This document shows, in pieces, positions 31,301 to 35,339 of a stretch of DNA of 38,487 bases. The position numbers were made by a program, and so were the translations under genes. The first letter of the stretch is position 1, and every line of letters starts with the position of its first letter. The notes beneath the pieces were generated by a model. That model saw only the letters and a program-made list of their open reading frames with translations. It made no database searches and was not told the DNA's origin. Location of the stretch: NCBI RefSeq assembly GCF_000003815.2, contig NW_023365714.1, positions 295,303 through 333,789 on the forward strand, given 5' to 3'. The DNA comes from Branchiostoma floridae. Lineage: Eukaryota > Chordata > Leptocardii > Amphioxiformes > Branchiostomatidae.

Positions 31301-33939
31301 AGAGGACATGGACGTGAGAAACCATGTCCTCTCTATGGTTACAGATCCATTGCCATGGAAGAGACATTTTCATGTACACAGAGGACATGGACATGAGAAA
31401 TCATGTCCTCTGCATGGTTCTGGATTCATTGCCATGGAAGAGACATTTCATGTACACAGAGGACATGGACGTGAGAAACCATGTCCTCTCCATGGTTACA
31501 GATCCATTGCCATGGAAGAGGCATTTTCATGTACACAGAGGACATGGACATGAGAAATCATGTCCTCTCCATGGTTACAGATCCATTGCCATGGAAGAGA
31601 CATTTTCATGTACACAGAGGACATGGACGTGAGAAATCATGTCCTCTGACTTACGAAGAAGTTTACCAGGCAGTCCTGTTCCCCCACGTAGCAGAAATCG
31701 CCCGACTCCTTCGTGTCTGTCCAGATGTGCTCCCCGTTTACTGCGTTGTCCTGGCAACAACAAACAAACAAGGTCATAGCCACACATCTACTCACACACA
31801 TCTACACACACAGTGACACACATCTACGCACACACAGTGACACACATCTACACACACACAGTGACACACATCTATACACACACATCTACACACACACACA
31901 TCTACACACGCATCTACACACACACATCTACACACACACACATCTACACACACACACATCTACACACACACATCTACACACACACATCTACACACACAGT
32001 GACACACATCTACACACACACAGTGACACACATCTACACACACACAGTGACACACATCTACACACACAGTGACACACATCTACACACACACATCTACACA
32101 CACATCTACACACACACATCTACACACACATCTACACACACATGTACACACACACATCTACACACACATCTACACACACGCATCTACACACACACATCTA
32201 CACACACACAGACTGACACACACACACATCTACACACACACACATCTACATGCACACATCTACACACACACATAAACAAACCCATACATCTACACACACA
32301 CATCTATACACACACACACACAAGAACACACGCACACACTGACACACACACATGGCCACCCCTCCACTTATACTTACCGTCCAGTCGACTGATGTCTTGA
32401 GCTGGCGTTCCCCCCCGTGCTTCAGGTGATGTTGGTTCGGCCCATGGTGGGTGTGGTCCTGGCCTCGCAGGTAAGACCTGGATATTGCTTTCCTGAAATA
32501 TAAATTAAAGCAATTATCATAACAGCAGTGATTATCATAACAGCAATTATCATTACACTGATTATCATGACAACAGCAATTATCGCAACAGCAATTATCG
32601 CAACAGCAATTATCGCAACAGCAATTATCGCAACAGCAATTATCATAACAATTAAATTAAGGGCGAGCAGTTGGGTTAATGTAACCCCTAAATATTTGGC
32701 TGGGTTAAAAGCAACTGCCATATGTTTGGCTGAATTAACCGCGACCCCTAAATGCTGGGTTACCAACAAGGGTTGTAGCTGTGGACGTCTAGGTCATAGA
32801 TCACCCTTCCATGTAGCATACAACGTCACAGATTTACTAGTAGTAGCCAGATGGCACATAGGGTGGCACCTATCTCCTTTTTAGTAGCCCTTGGGCCACA
32901 CACAGTTCTGTGCATCTCTACAGCAGGGGGCTAGTCTTCTGGCAGTGGTGTGTGCGTTCAACTCCCACACTCTTTACTTACAGCAGGGGGCTACAGTCTT
33001 CTGCACTGGTGTGTGTGTTCAACTTCCACACTCTTTACTTACAGCAGGGGGCTAAAGTCTTCTGCACTGGTGTGTGTGTTCAACTTCCACACTCTTTACT
33101 TACAGCAGGGGGCTACAGTCTTCTGCACTGGTGTGTGTGTTCAACTCCCATACTCTTTACCGAATGCTGAGTGCTAGGCAGAGAAAGCAGCATGTACCAT
33201 TTTTAAAGTCTTTGCTTTGACTCGGCCGGGGATCAAAGTCACGACCTAATACCAAATGCAAGGCGAACATTCTACCCACACGGCCATTGCACCAGTTATA
33301 TTCTACATAGTCTACAGACCCAATAGCTTTATAAATTATATGGTTCCATGTAGCATAGCTTTAGTAGTTATAGACCCTTCCATGTAACGTAGCTGTTAGA
33401 GACCCTTCCATGTAGCATAGCTTTAGTAGTTATAGACCCTTCCATGTAGCATAGCTTTAGTAGTTATAGACCCTTCCATGTAGCATAGCTTTGGTAGTTA
33501 TAGACCCTTCCATGTAGCATAGCTTTAGTAGTTATAGACCCTTCTATGTACCATAGCTTTAGTAGTTATAGACTCTTCCATGTAACGTAGCTGTTACAGA
33601 CCCTTCCATGTAGCATACAGACTCCATAGCTTTTAAATCTTAGTAGTAACTGTTAACAGTAATTGTAATGTGAAATTTGATATACTTGTCGATGAAAAGT
33701 AGCAATAACCACACGAGGAACAGACAACAGCAACATGCAGCGGCATACTTGAAACTTCGCGGCATCCGAGCGATCCCGTGGAAACGGGAGTCGGCCTCCT
33801 CCCTCCCAGCATCCTCCATGCCTTCATCATCATGGTCTTCATCAGTTGCCATGGTGACGACAATCCGAGGGACGGGACCCTTCGGCTTTCCCCGGGACAA
33901 GCGTAACTTCCGCGCATAGTAGTGCATGTTCAAGGGCAT
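7278..33939 (-). CDS. DGKZ/DGKI: Type IV diacylglycerol kinase (zeta/iota class), whole gene span
   Basis: The enzyme phosphorylates diacylglycerol to phosphatidic acid, ending DAG signalling. Assembled exons give 888 residues in a family order: N-terminal region, C1A (all eight zinc ligands), extended C1B (all eight), basic [11 protein letters not shown] segment, catalytic domain with [15 protein letters not shown] and [16 protein letters not shown], accessory domain with [13 protein letters not shown] and [12 protein letters not shown]-like [15 protein letters not shown], ankyrin repeats, and C-terminal ETAV for PDZ proteins. Vertebrate DGKZ and DGKI share this plan and the ETAV end. Some residues favour DGKI (NAVNG.HIW, GKCKQC, MPDLVEQ), some favour neither, as expected of a single pre-duplication gene. 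Exon phases agree at every junction outside the gap. The basic segment in vertebrates is a PKC-regulated nuclear signal; the same role is inferred here. About 100 residues of the accessory region are missing in and near 21,276-21,864. Confidence 0.95.
7570..7790. repeat. G-rich minisatellite (GGGGGG-TCTGTAGCAG)
   Basis: About a dozen 16-20-bp units with runs of four to ten Gs on the plus strand lie in the last intron. The G runs could form G-quadruplexes. On the gene's sense strand the array is C-rich. Confidence 0.85.
7800..7899 (-). CDS. DGKZ/DGKI: DGK exon 30: ankyrin repeat
   Basis: Encodes [18 protein letters not shown] and then [15 protein letters not shown], matching human GETALHKAACQRN and LLVDAGASL. 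Begins with one base completing a codon; donor GTAGGT follows AAC. The TPLHKAA motif is the ankyrin signature. Confidence 0.93.
7900..7995 (-). repeat. Duplicated 3' splice site and exon start of exon 30
   Basis: The acceptor plus first bases of exon 30 (TTTTACAG then GGGCCAGACCCCCCTGC) recur at about 7937-7967, and a further shortened copy of the GCAGCCTTG block lies near 7984. This is a tandem duplication spanning an intron-exon junction. Confidence 0.8.
8220..8256 (-). CDS. DGKZ/DGKI: DGK exon 29: 37-nt micro-exon in ankyrin region
   Basis: Encodes [11 protein letters not shown] between two split codons. It corresponds to human GPSELLDMADSETG (DGKI) between ankyrin repeats. Acceptor CTCTGCAG and donor GTGAGT are both good, and phases fit exons 28 and 30. 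Confidence 0.88.
8489..8609 (-). CDS. DGKZ/DGKI: DGK exon 28: ankyrin repeats
   Basis: Encodes [18 protein letters not shown] then [18 protein letters not shown] and ILKH. TPLHHA and the helix pattern are ankyrin hallmarks; human DGKZ has TLLHHAVSTGSKDVVRYLL here. Acceptor TTTACAG, donor GTGGGA after CACG. Confidence 0.94.
8610..8800 (-). repeat. Two extra copies of exon 28's start and 3' splice site
   Basis: Copies at about 8641-8705 and 8740-8795 repeat the first 35-60 bases of exon 28 in the upstream intron. The distal copy keeps CAG|CTGGTTGAGAT and a GCGTAGCGGA block; the middle copy has lost the AG. The copies are separated by (TTTG)n tracts. Confidence 0.85.
9024..9061 (-). CDS. DGKZ/DGKI: DGK exon 27: first ankyrin helix
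   Basis: A 38-nt exon encoding [12 protein letters not shown], matching human ELIEAAKRNDFCK. Acceptor TTTCTCCAG, donor GTAGGT; the two leading bases complete an Arg codon with exon 26. Confidence 0.85.
9066..9220. repeat. 76-bp tandem duplication in an intron
   Basis: Two nearly identical copies containing GGCAAAATAAACATCAAAG or GAGCAAAATAAACATCAAAG and TATAGCCATTACCATGAAAC lie back to back. Confidence 0.85.
9289..9317 (-). CDS. DGKZ/DGKI: DGK exon 26: 29-nt linker micro-exon
   Basis: Encodes SPNASEKDA between split codons. No direct homology was recognised; it is called from good splice sites (TTTCGCAG, GTAAGT) and from phases that exactly join exons 25 and 27. Confidence 0.72.
9540..9790. 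repeat. (CA)n-rich microsatellite
   Basis: Interrupted CA repeats with CATCCACA and CTCACA insertions, intronic. Confidence 0.92.
9826..9915 (-). CDS. DGKZ/DGKI: DGK exon 25: Ser/Pro-rich linker
   Basis: Encodes [18 protein letters not shown] then [11 protein letters not shown]. Vertebrate DGKZ has a Ser/Pro-rich linker at the same place before the ankyrin repeats. Acceptor TATGCAG and donor GTAACC; phases fit both neighbours. Confidence 0.78.
10052..10132 (-). CDS. DGKZ/DGKI: DGK exon 24: linker, 3' splice site inside a transposon TSD
   Basis: Encodes [17 protein letters not shown] then RSSPPVCSV, a Ser/Pro/Arg-rich linker. Donor GTAAGG. The acceptor TTTCCAG|G is one copy of the 8-bp target duplication of the adjacent MITE. 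Phase joins Met (AT|G) with exon 23. Confidence 0.78.
10140..10562. mobile_element. hAT-like MITE inserted at a 3' splice site
   Basis: Terminal inverted repeats begin TAGGGGTGGGTACC at both ends and extend about 24 bp with few mismatches (then TACA.AAC). The 8-bp flanks are CCTGGAAA (10132-10139) and CCTGCAAA (10563-10570), 7 of 8 identical, as expected of a hAT target-site duplication. No transposase is encoded in the 423 bp. Element orientation cannot be set. Confidence 0.8.
10675..11104. repeat. 24-bp minisatellite repeating exon 23's end and 5' splice site
   Basis: About seventeen units read on the gene strand as GGTCTCCCAT|GTAAGTTC plus CACAGG. The real exon 23 ends TCTCCCAT|GTAAGT, so each intact unit contains exon end plus consensus donor. 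CCACAGG in each unit also resembles an acceptor. Confidence 0.92.
11105..11304 (-). CDS. DGKZ/DGKI: DGK exon 23: linker after the accessory region
   Basis: Encodes 66 residues beginning [20 protein letters not shown], matching human [20 protein letters not shown], then MPDLVEQ as in DGKI, and ending [11 protein letters not shown] plus a split Met codon. Acceptor TTTACAG, donor GTAAGT. The donor used could be any of several copies in the adjacent array; the first one keeps frame with exon 24. Confidence 0.92.
11829..11869 (-). CDS. DGKZ/DGKI: DGK exon 22
   Basis: Encodes [13 protein letters not shown], matching human TSADRFYRIDRSQ. Acceptor TTTCCATAG, donor GTAAGT. The first two bases complete a Ser codon with exon 21. 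Confidence 0.93.
12120..12305. repeat. 36-bp repeat copying exon 21's 5' splice site
   Basis: Five copies of CAGACT|GTGAGTATA separated by (CAAA)n tracts precede (plus-strand order) the real donor GACT|GTGAGTATAC of exon 21. Units are nearly identical. Confidence 0.9.
12306..12381 (-). CDS. DGKZ/DGKI: DGK exon 21
   Basis: Encodes [19 protein letters not shown] then KWCFLD, matching human AQRLSPRWCFLD and [12 protein letters not shown]. Acceptor TTGTTCCCAG, donor GTGAGT. The frame stays open upstream to another acceptor at 12,451-12,453, which would add 23 residues ([12 protein letters not shown]...); that longer form (12,306-12,450) is phase-compatible and cannot be excluded. Confidence 0.88.
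12455..13000. other. Intronic stretch, no exon recognised
   Basis: Contains a short direct repeat with AACTGTTACCCAGAATAGGG (two copies, about 12,696-12,748) and no recognisable coding sequence. One or more DGK exons covering the region after the accessory domain are expected between here and 21.2 kb but were not found. Confidence 0.5.
13000..13611. mobile_element. Left arm of a probable older foldback element
   Basis: GGCCATGTTGATTTCAT (about 13,002) and TTATGGATGACATCC (about 13,299) recur in inverted orientation at 21,115-21,140 and 20,990-21,006, just outside the 7.3 kb element. The adjoining TTAGGCCGTAGCAAGT block also matches. A third partial copy, TCTATGGATGACATCCTC, lies at 23,471. 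Confidence 0.5.
14205..15150. repeat. Diverged direct duplication inside the TIR element
   Basis: Blocks recur in the same order: TAATCCATCGA.(A/G)ATTTCTTAGG (14,210 and 14,848), AACCCAAGGGTCA (about 14,438 and 14,905), GCCGCCGGATTTGATTGAC (14,541 and 14,986), AAGTTCTTTAGCTTGTTT (about 14,629 and 15,066), ATATATAATTGTTGCGG (14,675 and 15,127). Confidence 0.85.
15272..17690. repeat. About 1.35-1.47 kb direct duplication inside the TIR element
   Basis: Matching anchors in order: ATTTCGAAGACTT, AGATTTGCGTCGAGAAATAA (15,450 and 16,921), CAGGTACGC(C/T)GA.AACGATC (15,843 and 17,190), and GGTAAGTC..CGATTAGAT (about 16,235 and 17,581). Each copy has a pyrimidine-AG before GGTACGC and a GTAAGTC about 390 bp later, so an exon-like block is flanked by splice-like sites in both copies. 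No long open frame. Confidence 0.85.
20900..21150. mobile_element. Right arm of the probable older foldback element
   Basis: Contains GGATGTCATCCATAA (20,991) and AAATCAACATGGCC (about 21,124), inverted counterparts of the left-arm blocks near 13,300 and 13,002. The TA-flanked 7.3 kb element separates the two arms. Confidence 0.5.
21202..21246 (-). CDS. DGKZ/DGKI: DGK exon 20 (tentative): end of accessory domain
   Basis: A 45-nt block between acceptor GTTTTGCAG and donor GTAAGTCAGG. In one of its three open frames it encodes [22 protein letters not shown] aligns with human VNKISLQD or VSRVSMHD at the end of the accessory domain. The short match and unknown flanking phases keep this uncertain. 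Confidence 0.45.
21276..21864. other. Assembly gap of 589 N inside the DGK gene
   Basis: The gap falls where the accessory-domain exons equivalent to human VGGHGERL through ISLRNQA should lie. The loss is therefore most likely an assembly artefact, not a gene deletion. Confidence 1.
22155..22252. repeat. Degenerate repeats of exon 19's 5' splice-site region
   Basis: Three copies of CCAATCAGAAC..(A)CCATG abut the exon 19 donor. On the gene strand the real junction ACCATG|GTACGTTCTG has two decayed copies GGCATG|GTTCTGATTGG. Each also carries a CCAAT box. Confidence 0.7.
22253..22370 (-). CDS. DGKZ/DGKI: DGK exon 19: accessory domain
   Basis: Encodes [18 protein letters not shown] then [21 protein letters not shown]. 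Human DGKI has YCAGTMPWGNPGDHHDFE and [15 protein letters not shown], part of the conserved DAGKa accessory domain. One leading base completes the Arg of NIPR. Acceptor GTTTTGCAG, donor GTACGT. Confidence 0.96.
22371..22630 (-). repeat. Two extra copies of exon 19's start and 3' splice site plus (ATC)n
   Basis: At about 22,462-22,512 and 22,545-22,592 the intron repeats TTTTGCAG (or TTTATAG)|GTACTGCTC and the following 35 exon bases (GTGCCCTGG(G/A)GTAACCCCAG). The copies are separated by CATCAT/CAACAA runs. Confidence 0.9.
22640..23140. repeat. Minisatellite repeating exon 18's end and 5' splice site
   Basis: Ten intronic copies of CTCAACATCCCCAG|GTAAGAAC (minus strand), several also including the preceding GCACTGCCTGCTGTTC, sit next to the real exon 18 donor. 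(AAACTAAC)n spacers separate units of about 41 or 60 bp. The array repeats codons for LFLNIP. Confidence 0.94.
23141..23214 (-). CDS. DGKZ/DGKI: DGK exon 18: accessory domain
   Basis: Encodes [17 protein letters not shown] then LLFLNIP and a split Arg. Human: CDGTDLTPKIQELKFQCIVF and LNIPR. Acceptor CTCCACAG, donor GTAGGA. Confidence 0.95.
23360..23422 (-). CDS. DGKZ/DGKI: DGK exon 17: accessory domain
   Basis: Encodes [16 protein letters not shown] then YVQVV; human has [16 protein letters not shown]. Acceptor CCTTCAG, donor GTGAGT. Confidence 0.94.
23569..23624 (-). CDS. DGKZ/DGKI: DGK exon 16: accessory domain
   Basis: Encodes [18 protein letters not shown], almost identical to vertebrate DGKZ and DGKI. 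Acceptor CTCTGCAG, donor GTGAGT. Confidence 0.97.
23771..23849 (-). CDS. DGKZ/DGKI: DGK exon 15: accessory domain start
   Basis: Encodes [18 protein letters not shown] then ALEFHESR. Human: LPLDVFNNYFSLGFDAHV, TLEFHESR. Acceptor CCTTGCAG; the donor GTCAGG is weak but required for phase with exon 16. Confidence 0.95.
24265..24665. repeat. 22-bp minisatellite, about 18 units
   Basis: Units of GCATGCACTGGTACAGCAAC plus CA, with a CAACATCCA variant, in the intron between exons 14 and 15. Open frames on both strands are repeat artefacts. Confidence 0.95.
24870..25101. repeat. About 30-bp degenerate repeats abutting exon 14's donor
   Basis: On the gene strand, GAGCAG.TGGTCGTCATGG and TTACTGATAGAGCA recur about seven times, beginning three bases into the intron after exon 14's donor GTGAGCAG. 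Confidence 0.75.
25102..25239 (-). CDS. DGKZ/DGKI: DGK exon 14: catalytic domain end and acidic linker
   Basis: Encodes [32 protein letters not shown] and the acidic DEGDEGGDK. Human: [26 protein letters not shown]. Acceptor TTGTTGCCAG, donor GTGAGC. Confidence 0.97.
25330..25774. repeat. 33-38-bp minisatellite repeating exon 13's end and 5' splice site
   Basis: About twelve units of CAACTGGGGAGGG|GTGAG plus TATCAAATTACCTCT on the gene strand. The real junction is CTCAACTGGGGAGGG|GTGAGT. At least six copies keep GGTGAG; others are decayed. Confidence 0.92.
25775..25888 (-). CDS. DGKZ/DGKI: DGK exon 13: catalytic domain core
   Basis: Encodes [38 protein letters not shown]. The LGTGNDLAR nucleotide-binding segment is invariant in DGKs. 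The residue after GGDGT is Ala where vertebrates have Val. Acceptor CCTTGCAG. Confidence 0.98.
26007..26150 (-). CDS. DGKZ/DGKI: DGK exon 12: catalytic domain with GGDGT
   Basis: Encodes [36 protein letters not shown] and [17 protein letters not shown] is the glycine-rich ATP-binding motif essential for DGK activity. Acceptor is preceded by (TTTG)n and TTTAG; donor GTGAGA. Confidence 0.98.
26440..26825. repeat. 29-bp minisatellite with palindrome, derived from exon 11's donor region
   Basis: About twelve units of CACCAGGGGGTTCTATAG plus AACTGTACTGT on the gene strand. The real donor context is AACCAG|GTGGGTTCTA; most copies read CCAGGGGGTTC (donor GT lost) but one at about 26,688 keeps CCAGGTGGGTTC. 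Each unit contains the 12-bp palindrome GTTCTATAGAAC. Confidence 0.85.
26826..26921 (-). CDS. DGKZ/DGKI: DGK exon 11: start of catalytic domain
   Basis: Encodes [18 protein letters not shown] then [14 protein letters not shown]. Human: [20 protein letters not shown] and KSGGNQG. Acceptor CCTGTCCAG, donor GTGGGT. Confidence 0.97.
26930..27130. repeat. 23-bp minisatellite with eight CArG boxes
   Basis: Eight perfect CCATATAAGG copies start at 26,939 and repeat every 23 bp to 27,100; a ninth is decayed at 27,123. On the gene strand the unit includes the TTCCCCTGTCC tract that precedes exon 11's acceptor, so the array extends the polypyrimidine tract. Confidence 0.93.
27417..27479 (-). CDS. DGKZ/DGKI: DGK exon 10: basic MARCKS-like segment
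   Basis: Encodes [16 protein letters not shown] then RKSLK. Human DGKI has SNRKKKRTSFKRKASK. In vertebrates this region is a PKC-phosphorylated nuclear localisation signal; the serines are in place here. Acceptor TTACGGACAG, donor GTGAGC. Confidence 0.92.
27741..27857 (-). CDS. DGKZ/DGKI: DGK exon 9: end of extended C1B domain
   Basis: Encodes [39 protein letters not shown]. Human DGKI: FHNKVTCFMLHHIEEPC, SLGAHAAVIVPPTWII. The H and C zinc ligands of C1B are conserved. Acceptor TTTCTGCAG, donor GTGGGT. Confidence 0.97.
27900..28085. repeat. Degenerate intronic repeats with CArG boxes
   Basis: Three CCATATAAGG copies (about 27,905, 28,011 and 28,040) and a variant GCTATATAAGG (28,071) occur with GAGTGAAAGT..GGTATTT between them, ending at exon 8's donor. 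Confidence 0.75.
28101..28139 (-). CDS. DGKZ/DGKI: DGK exon 8: C1B domain
   Basis: A 39-nt exon encoding [13 protein letters not shown], matching vertebrate [13 protein letters not shown] including the CxxC zinc ligands. Acceptor GTTTGACAG, donor GTAAGT. Confidence 0.97.
28306..28338 (-). CDS. DGKZ/DGKI: DGK exon 7: 33-nt C1B micro-exon
   Basis: Encodes [11 protein letters not shown], matching vertebrate [11 protein letters not shown]. Acceptor TTTTTCAG, donor GTAAGA. Confidence 0.96.
28620..29675. repeat. 52-bp minisatellite repeating exon 6's end and 5' splice site
   Basis: About twenty units. On the gene strand each carries GTGCAAGCAGTGCAGCAAG|G TAACACTA, the end of exon 6 plus its donor, followed by a spacer AGGTCATAGGTCAAACC. 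Many spacers contain a perfect DR1 (AGGTCA-T-AGGTCA); others read CCGGTCA. Copies differ by few bases. Confidence 0.95.
29676..29741 (-). CDS. DGKZ/DGKI: DGK exon 6: C1B domain start
   Basis: Encodes [17 protein letters not shown] then KQCSK; human DGKI has [22 protein letters not shown]. Supplies the first His and first two Cys ligands of C1B. Acceptor TTTCTGCAG, donor GTAACA. Confidence 0.97.
30010..30066 (-). CDS. DGKZ/DGKI: DGK exon 5: between C1A and C1B
   Basis: Encodes [19 protein letters not shown]; human: INFRCKPSFRESGSRNVRE. The Cys of INFRC is the last C1A zinc ligand. Acceptor TTTCCAG, donor GTGGGT. Confidence 0.96.
30207..30714. repeat. 36-bp minisatellite repeating exon 4's end and 5' splice site, in frame
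   Basis: About fifteen intronic copies of GGCTGCATGCACGTCTTAG plus AGAAG|GTGAGACTTAAG. The unit encodes GCMHVLEK and then, if read through, VRLK. Several copies keep GTGAGT or GTGAGA, some have GCGAGT, others lost the donor. Some units are shortened to about 33 bp. Confidence 0.94.
30715..30789 (-). CDS. DGKZ/DGKI: DGK exon 4: C1A domain
   Basis: Encodes [18 protein letters not shown] then CMHVLEK; human: SVSRRKCAACKIVVHTPC, IEQLEK. CxxC, H and C zinc ligands are present. Acceptor CCTTGCAG, donor GTGAGT, which is the first of a series in the adjoining array. Confidence 0.95.
31020..31654. repeat. 78-79-bp minisatellite next to exon 3's donor
   Basis: About eight units containing TTTTCATGTACACAGAGGAC and CCATTGCCATGGAAGAG. 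The array starts within about ten bases of exon 3's donor but does not copy the splice site itself. Confidence 0.93.
31655..31750 (-). CDS. DGKZ/DGKI: DGK exon 3: C1A domain start
   Basis: Encodes [17 protein letters not shown] then [19 protein letters not shown] has ENAVNGQHIW, DGKZ has [12 protein letters not shown]. Gives the first His and first two Cys of C1A. Acceptor TTGTTGCCAG, donor GTAAGT. Confidence 0.96.
31785..32355. repeat. (ACACATCTAC)n simple repeat
   Basis: About fifty 10-14-bp units of CACACATCTA with occasional CACAGTGACA interruptions, intronic. Confidence 0.95.
32378..32492 (-). CDS. DGKZ/DGKI: DGK exon 2: region ahead of C1A
   Basis: Encodes [11 protein letters not shown], a His-rich stretch, and [17 protein letters not shown] has KAITKSGLQ and SERQIRSTVDW at the same places. 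Acceptor ATATTTCAG, donor GTAAGT; one leading base completes Lys with exon 1. Confidence 0.9.
32515..32660. repeat. 15-bp repeat (AATTATCGCAACAGC)
   Basis: About nine units, intronic, just upstream of exon 2 in the gene's sense. Confidence 0.9.
32925..33170. repeat. 61-bp tandem repeat expanded from a SINE 3' part
   Basis: Four units of TTACAGCAGGGGGCTACAGT plus TTCTGCACTGGTGTG and CACACTCTTTACT. The unit's left boundary runs into the SINE fragment at 33,150-33,300, of which it seems to be the tail. Confidence 0.8.
33130..33300 (-). mobile_element. tRNA-derived SINE fragment
   Basis: On the minus strand a tRNA-like head contains A-box-like TGGCCGTGTGGGTAGAA, anticodon-like CCTTGCATTTGG and GATCCCCGGCCGAGTC, followed by a body AAAGACTTTAAAAATGG. 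The B box is degenerate (GACTTTGATCC). It resembles lancelet tRNA-derived SINEs as I recall them. Confidence 0.7.
33340..33625. repeat. 34-bp minisatellite
   Basis: About eight units of GACCCTTCCATGTAGCATAG plus CTTTAGTAGTTATA, in the first intron called. Confidence 0.93.
33749..33939 (-). CDS. DGKZ/DGKI: DGK exon 1: N-terminal coding exon
   Basis: Encodes 63 residues from [18 protein letters not shown] to GIARMPRSF plus two bases that complete Lys with exon 2. The segment [13 protein letters not shown] resembles GLHGYYRRLSQRR of a long human DGKZ isoform. The acidic [18 protein letters not shown] is lineage-specific. The ATG at 33,939 has G at -3, and an in-frame TGA lies roughly 50 bases further upstream, so translation may begin here; an upstream exon spliced into this one is possible. 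Donor GTATGC. Confidence 0.75.
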
Positions 33940-34230
33940 GTCCAGGGCACCACCAAGGTCACAAGATGGCCGACGTGTCCCCAGAACTCATGTCAGACTA
34001 CCATGGTAACACAAAATGGCAGCTGTTTCCAAAATGTCAAATCACCATGGCAACACTACTTCATAGCAGCAGGGGGTGATGGGATTGCTACAGCTTCTGG
34101 ATATATGTCCCATGATGCTTCTCACCTGGAACGAAGGTACCAATGCCTCAAACCAAGCTAAAAGCACATAAATACGCCTTTATCAGGACCTCTGCATAAC
34201 AGCACAATAAAGTTATCATAGAATCCTATC
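33940..34230. other. Probable 5' flank or first intron of the DGK gene
   Basis: Several ACCATGG and CAAGATGGC motifs occur on the plus strand; the latter resembles YY1 sites. No exon recognised. Confidence 0.35.
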
Positions 34231-34234
34231 AACA

Positions 34235-34500
34235 CACACGCATCCCCCATCAGAGCCCAACAGAAACACACATCCCCCAACAGAGCCCCACAGAAAAACA
34301 CATACCCCATCAGGGCCCCACAGAAATACACATCCCCCCATCAGAGCCCCCAAGGCACATCCCCCAACACAGCTACACAGAAATACACATCCCCCCATCA
34401 GGGCCCCCAAAGCACATCCCCCAACAGAGCCCCACAGAAACATACATCCCCCATCAGGGCCCCCAAAGCACATCCCCCAACATGGCCCCACATACAGCAC
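34235..34500. repeat. About 30-bp minisatellite (CATCCCCCATCAG...)
   Basis: Roughly nine units of CACATCCCCCATCAGAGCCC with ACAGAAACA or CCAAAG variants. Confidence 0.9.
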
Positions 34501-35020
34501 CCGTACCTGCCCATAGATAACGTTACACTTCCCATCGGGGCCCCACATACAGCACCTGTACCTGCCTATAGATAATGCTAGTGCCCCCATCGGGGCCCCA
34601 CATACAGCACCTGTACCTGCCTATAGATAATGCTAGTGCCCCCATCGGGGCCCCACATACAGCACCTGTACCTGCCTATAGATAATGCTAGTGCCCCCAT
34701 CGAGGCCCCACATACAGCACCTGTACCTGCCTATAGATAATGCTAGTGCCCCCATCAGGGCCCCACATACAGCACCTGTACCTGCCTATAGATAATGCTA
34801 GTGCCCCCATCGGGGCCCCACATACAGCACCTGTACCTGCCCATAGATACCCCCATCAGGGCCCCACATACAGCACCTGTACCTGCCCATAGATAACGTT
34901 ACAGCCCCCATCGGGGCCCCACATACAGCACCTGTACCTGCCCATAGATAACGTTACAGCCCCCATCGGGGCCCCACATACAGCACCTGTACCTGCCCAT
35001 AGATAACGTTACAGCCCCCT
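34485..35020. repeat. About 55-bp minisatellite
   Basis: About ten units of CCACATACAGCACCTGTACC plus TGCC(C/T)ATAGATAA and CCCCCATCGGGG. On the minus strand each has GGGCAG|GTACAG, a weak donor-like site, so this could be another junction array, but no adjoining exon was identified. Confidence 0.93.
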
Positions 35021-35339
35021 TTGGGGCCTCTCCAAGCCTGACATCACGAGGAAATCCTGAACATCACATGGACCGGTCCACTCTTTAACGGGGAGGTCTA
35101 TACAGTGGTCTAGTCCATTCCAGATTGATGATCCGAGTTGGGAGGATGAGGACAGGAGGACTGGACCAACCCACAGCAGAATGGAGGAGGGAGGCAGAGA
35201 GATGGGGCTGGTTCACTGACAGCGGGGGGCACCAATCCTGACGGCTAACAGGAGCATCCCATCTCCATCGCCATGCCGACACAGCCTCCTCAGCACCAGC
35301 TGACCTCTGACCTATGAGATCATCAAACCTTACATGGAG

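Noticed and set aside
31713-32400. His/Thr-rich open frame of 195 codons
   Set aside because: Simple-sequence artefact of the ACACATCTAC repeat; only its last part overlaps the real exon 2 on the opposite strand.
33224-33300. Functional tRNA-Ala gene
   Set aside because: The head resembles a tRNA with a TGC anticodon, but the T arm is degenerate, extra bases sit in the variable region and it runs into a SINE body.
33640-33748. Membrane-spanning tail of the exon 1 open frame ([14 protein letters not shown])
   Set aside because: It lies beyond the exon 1 donor, is intronic by phase-matched splicing to exon 2, and has no counterpart in DGKs.
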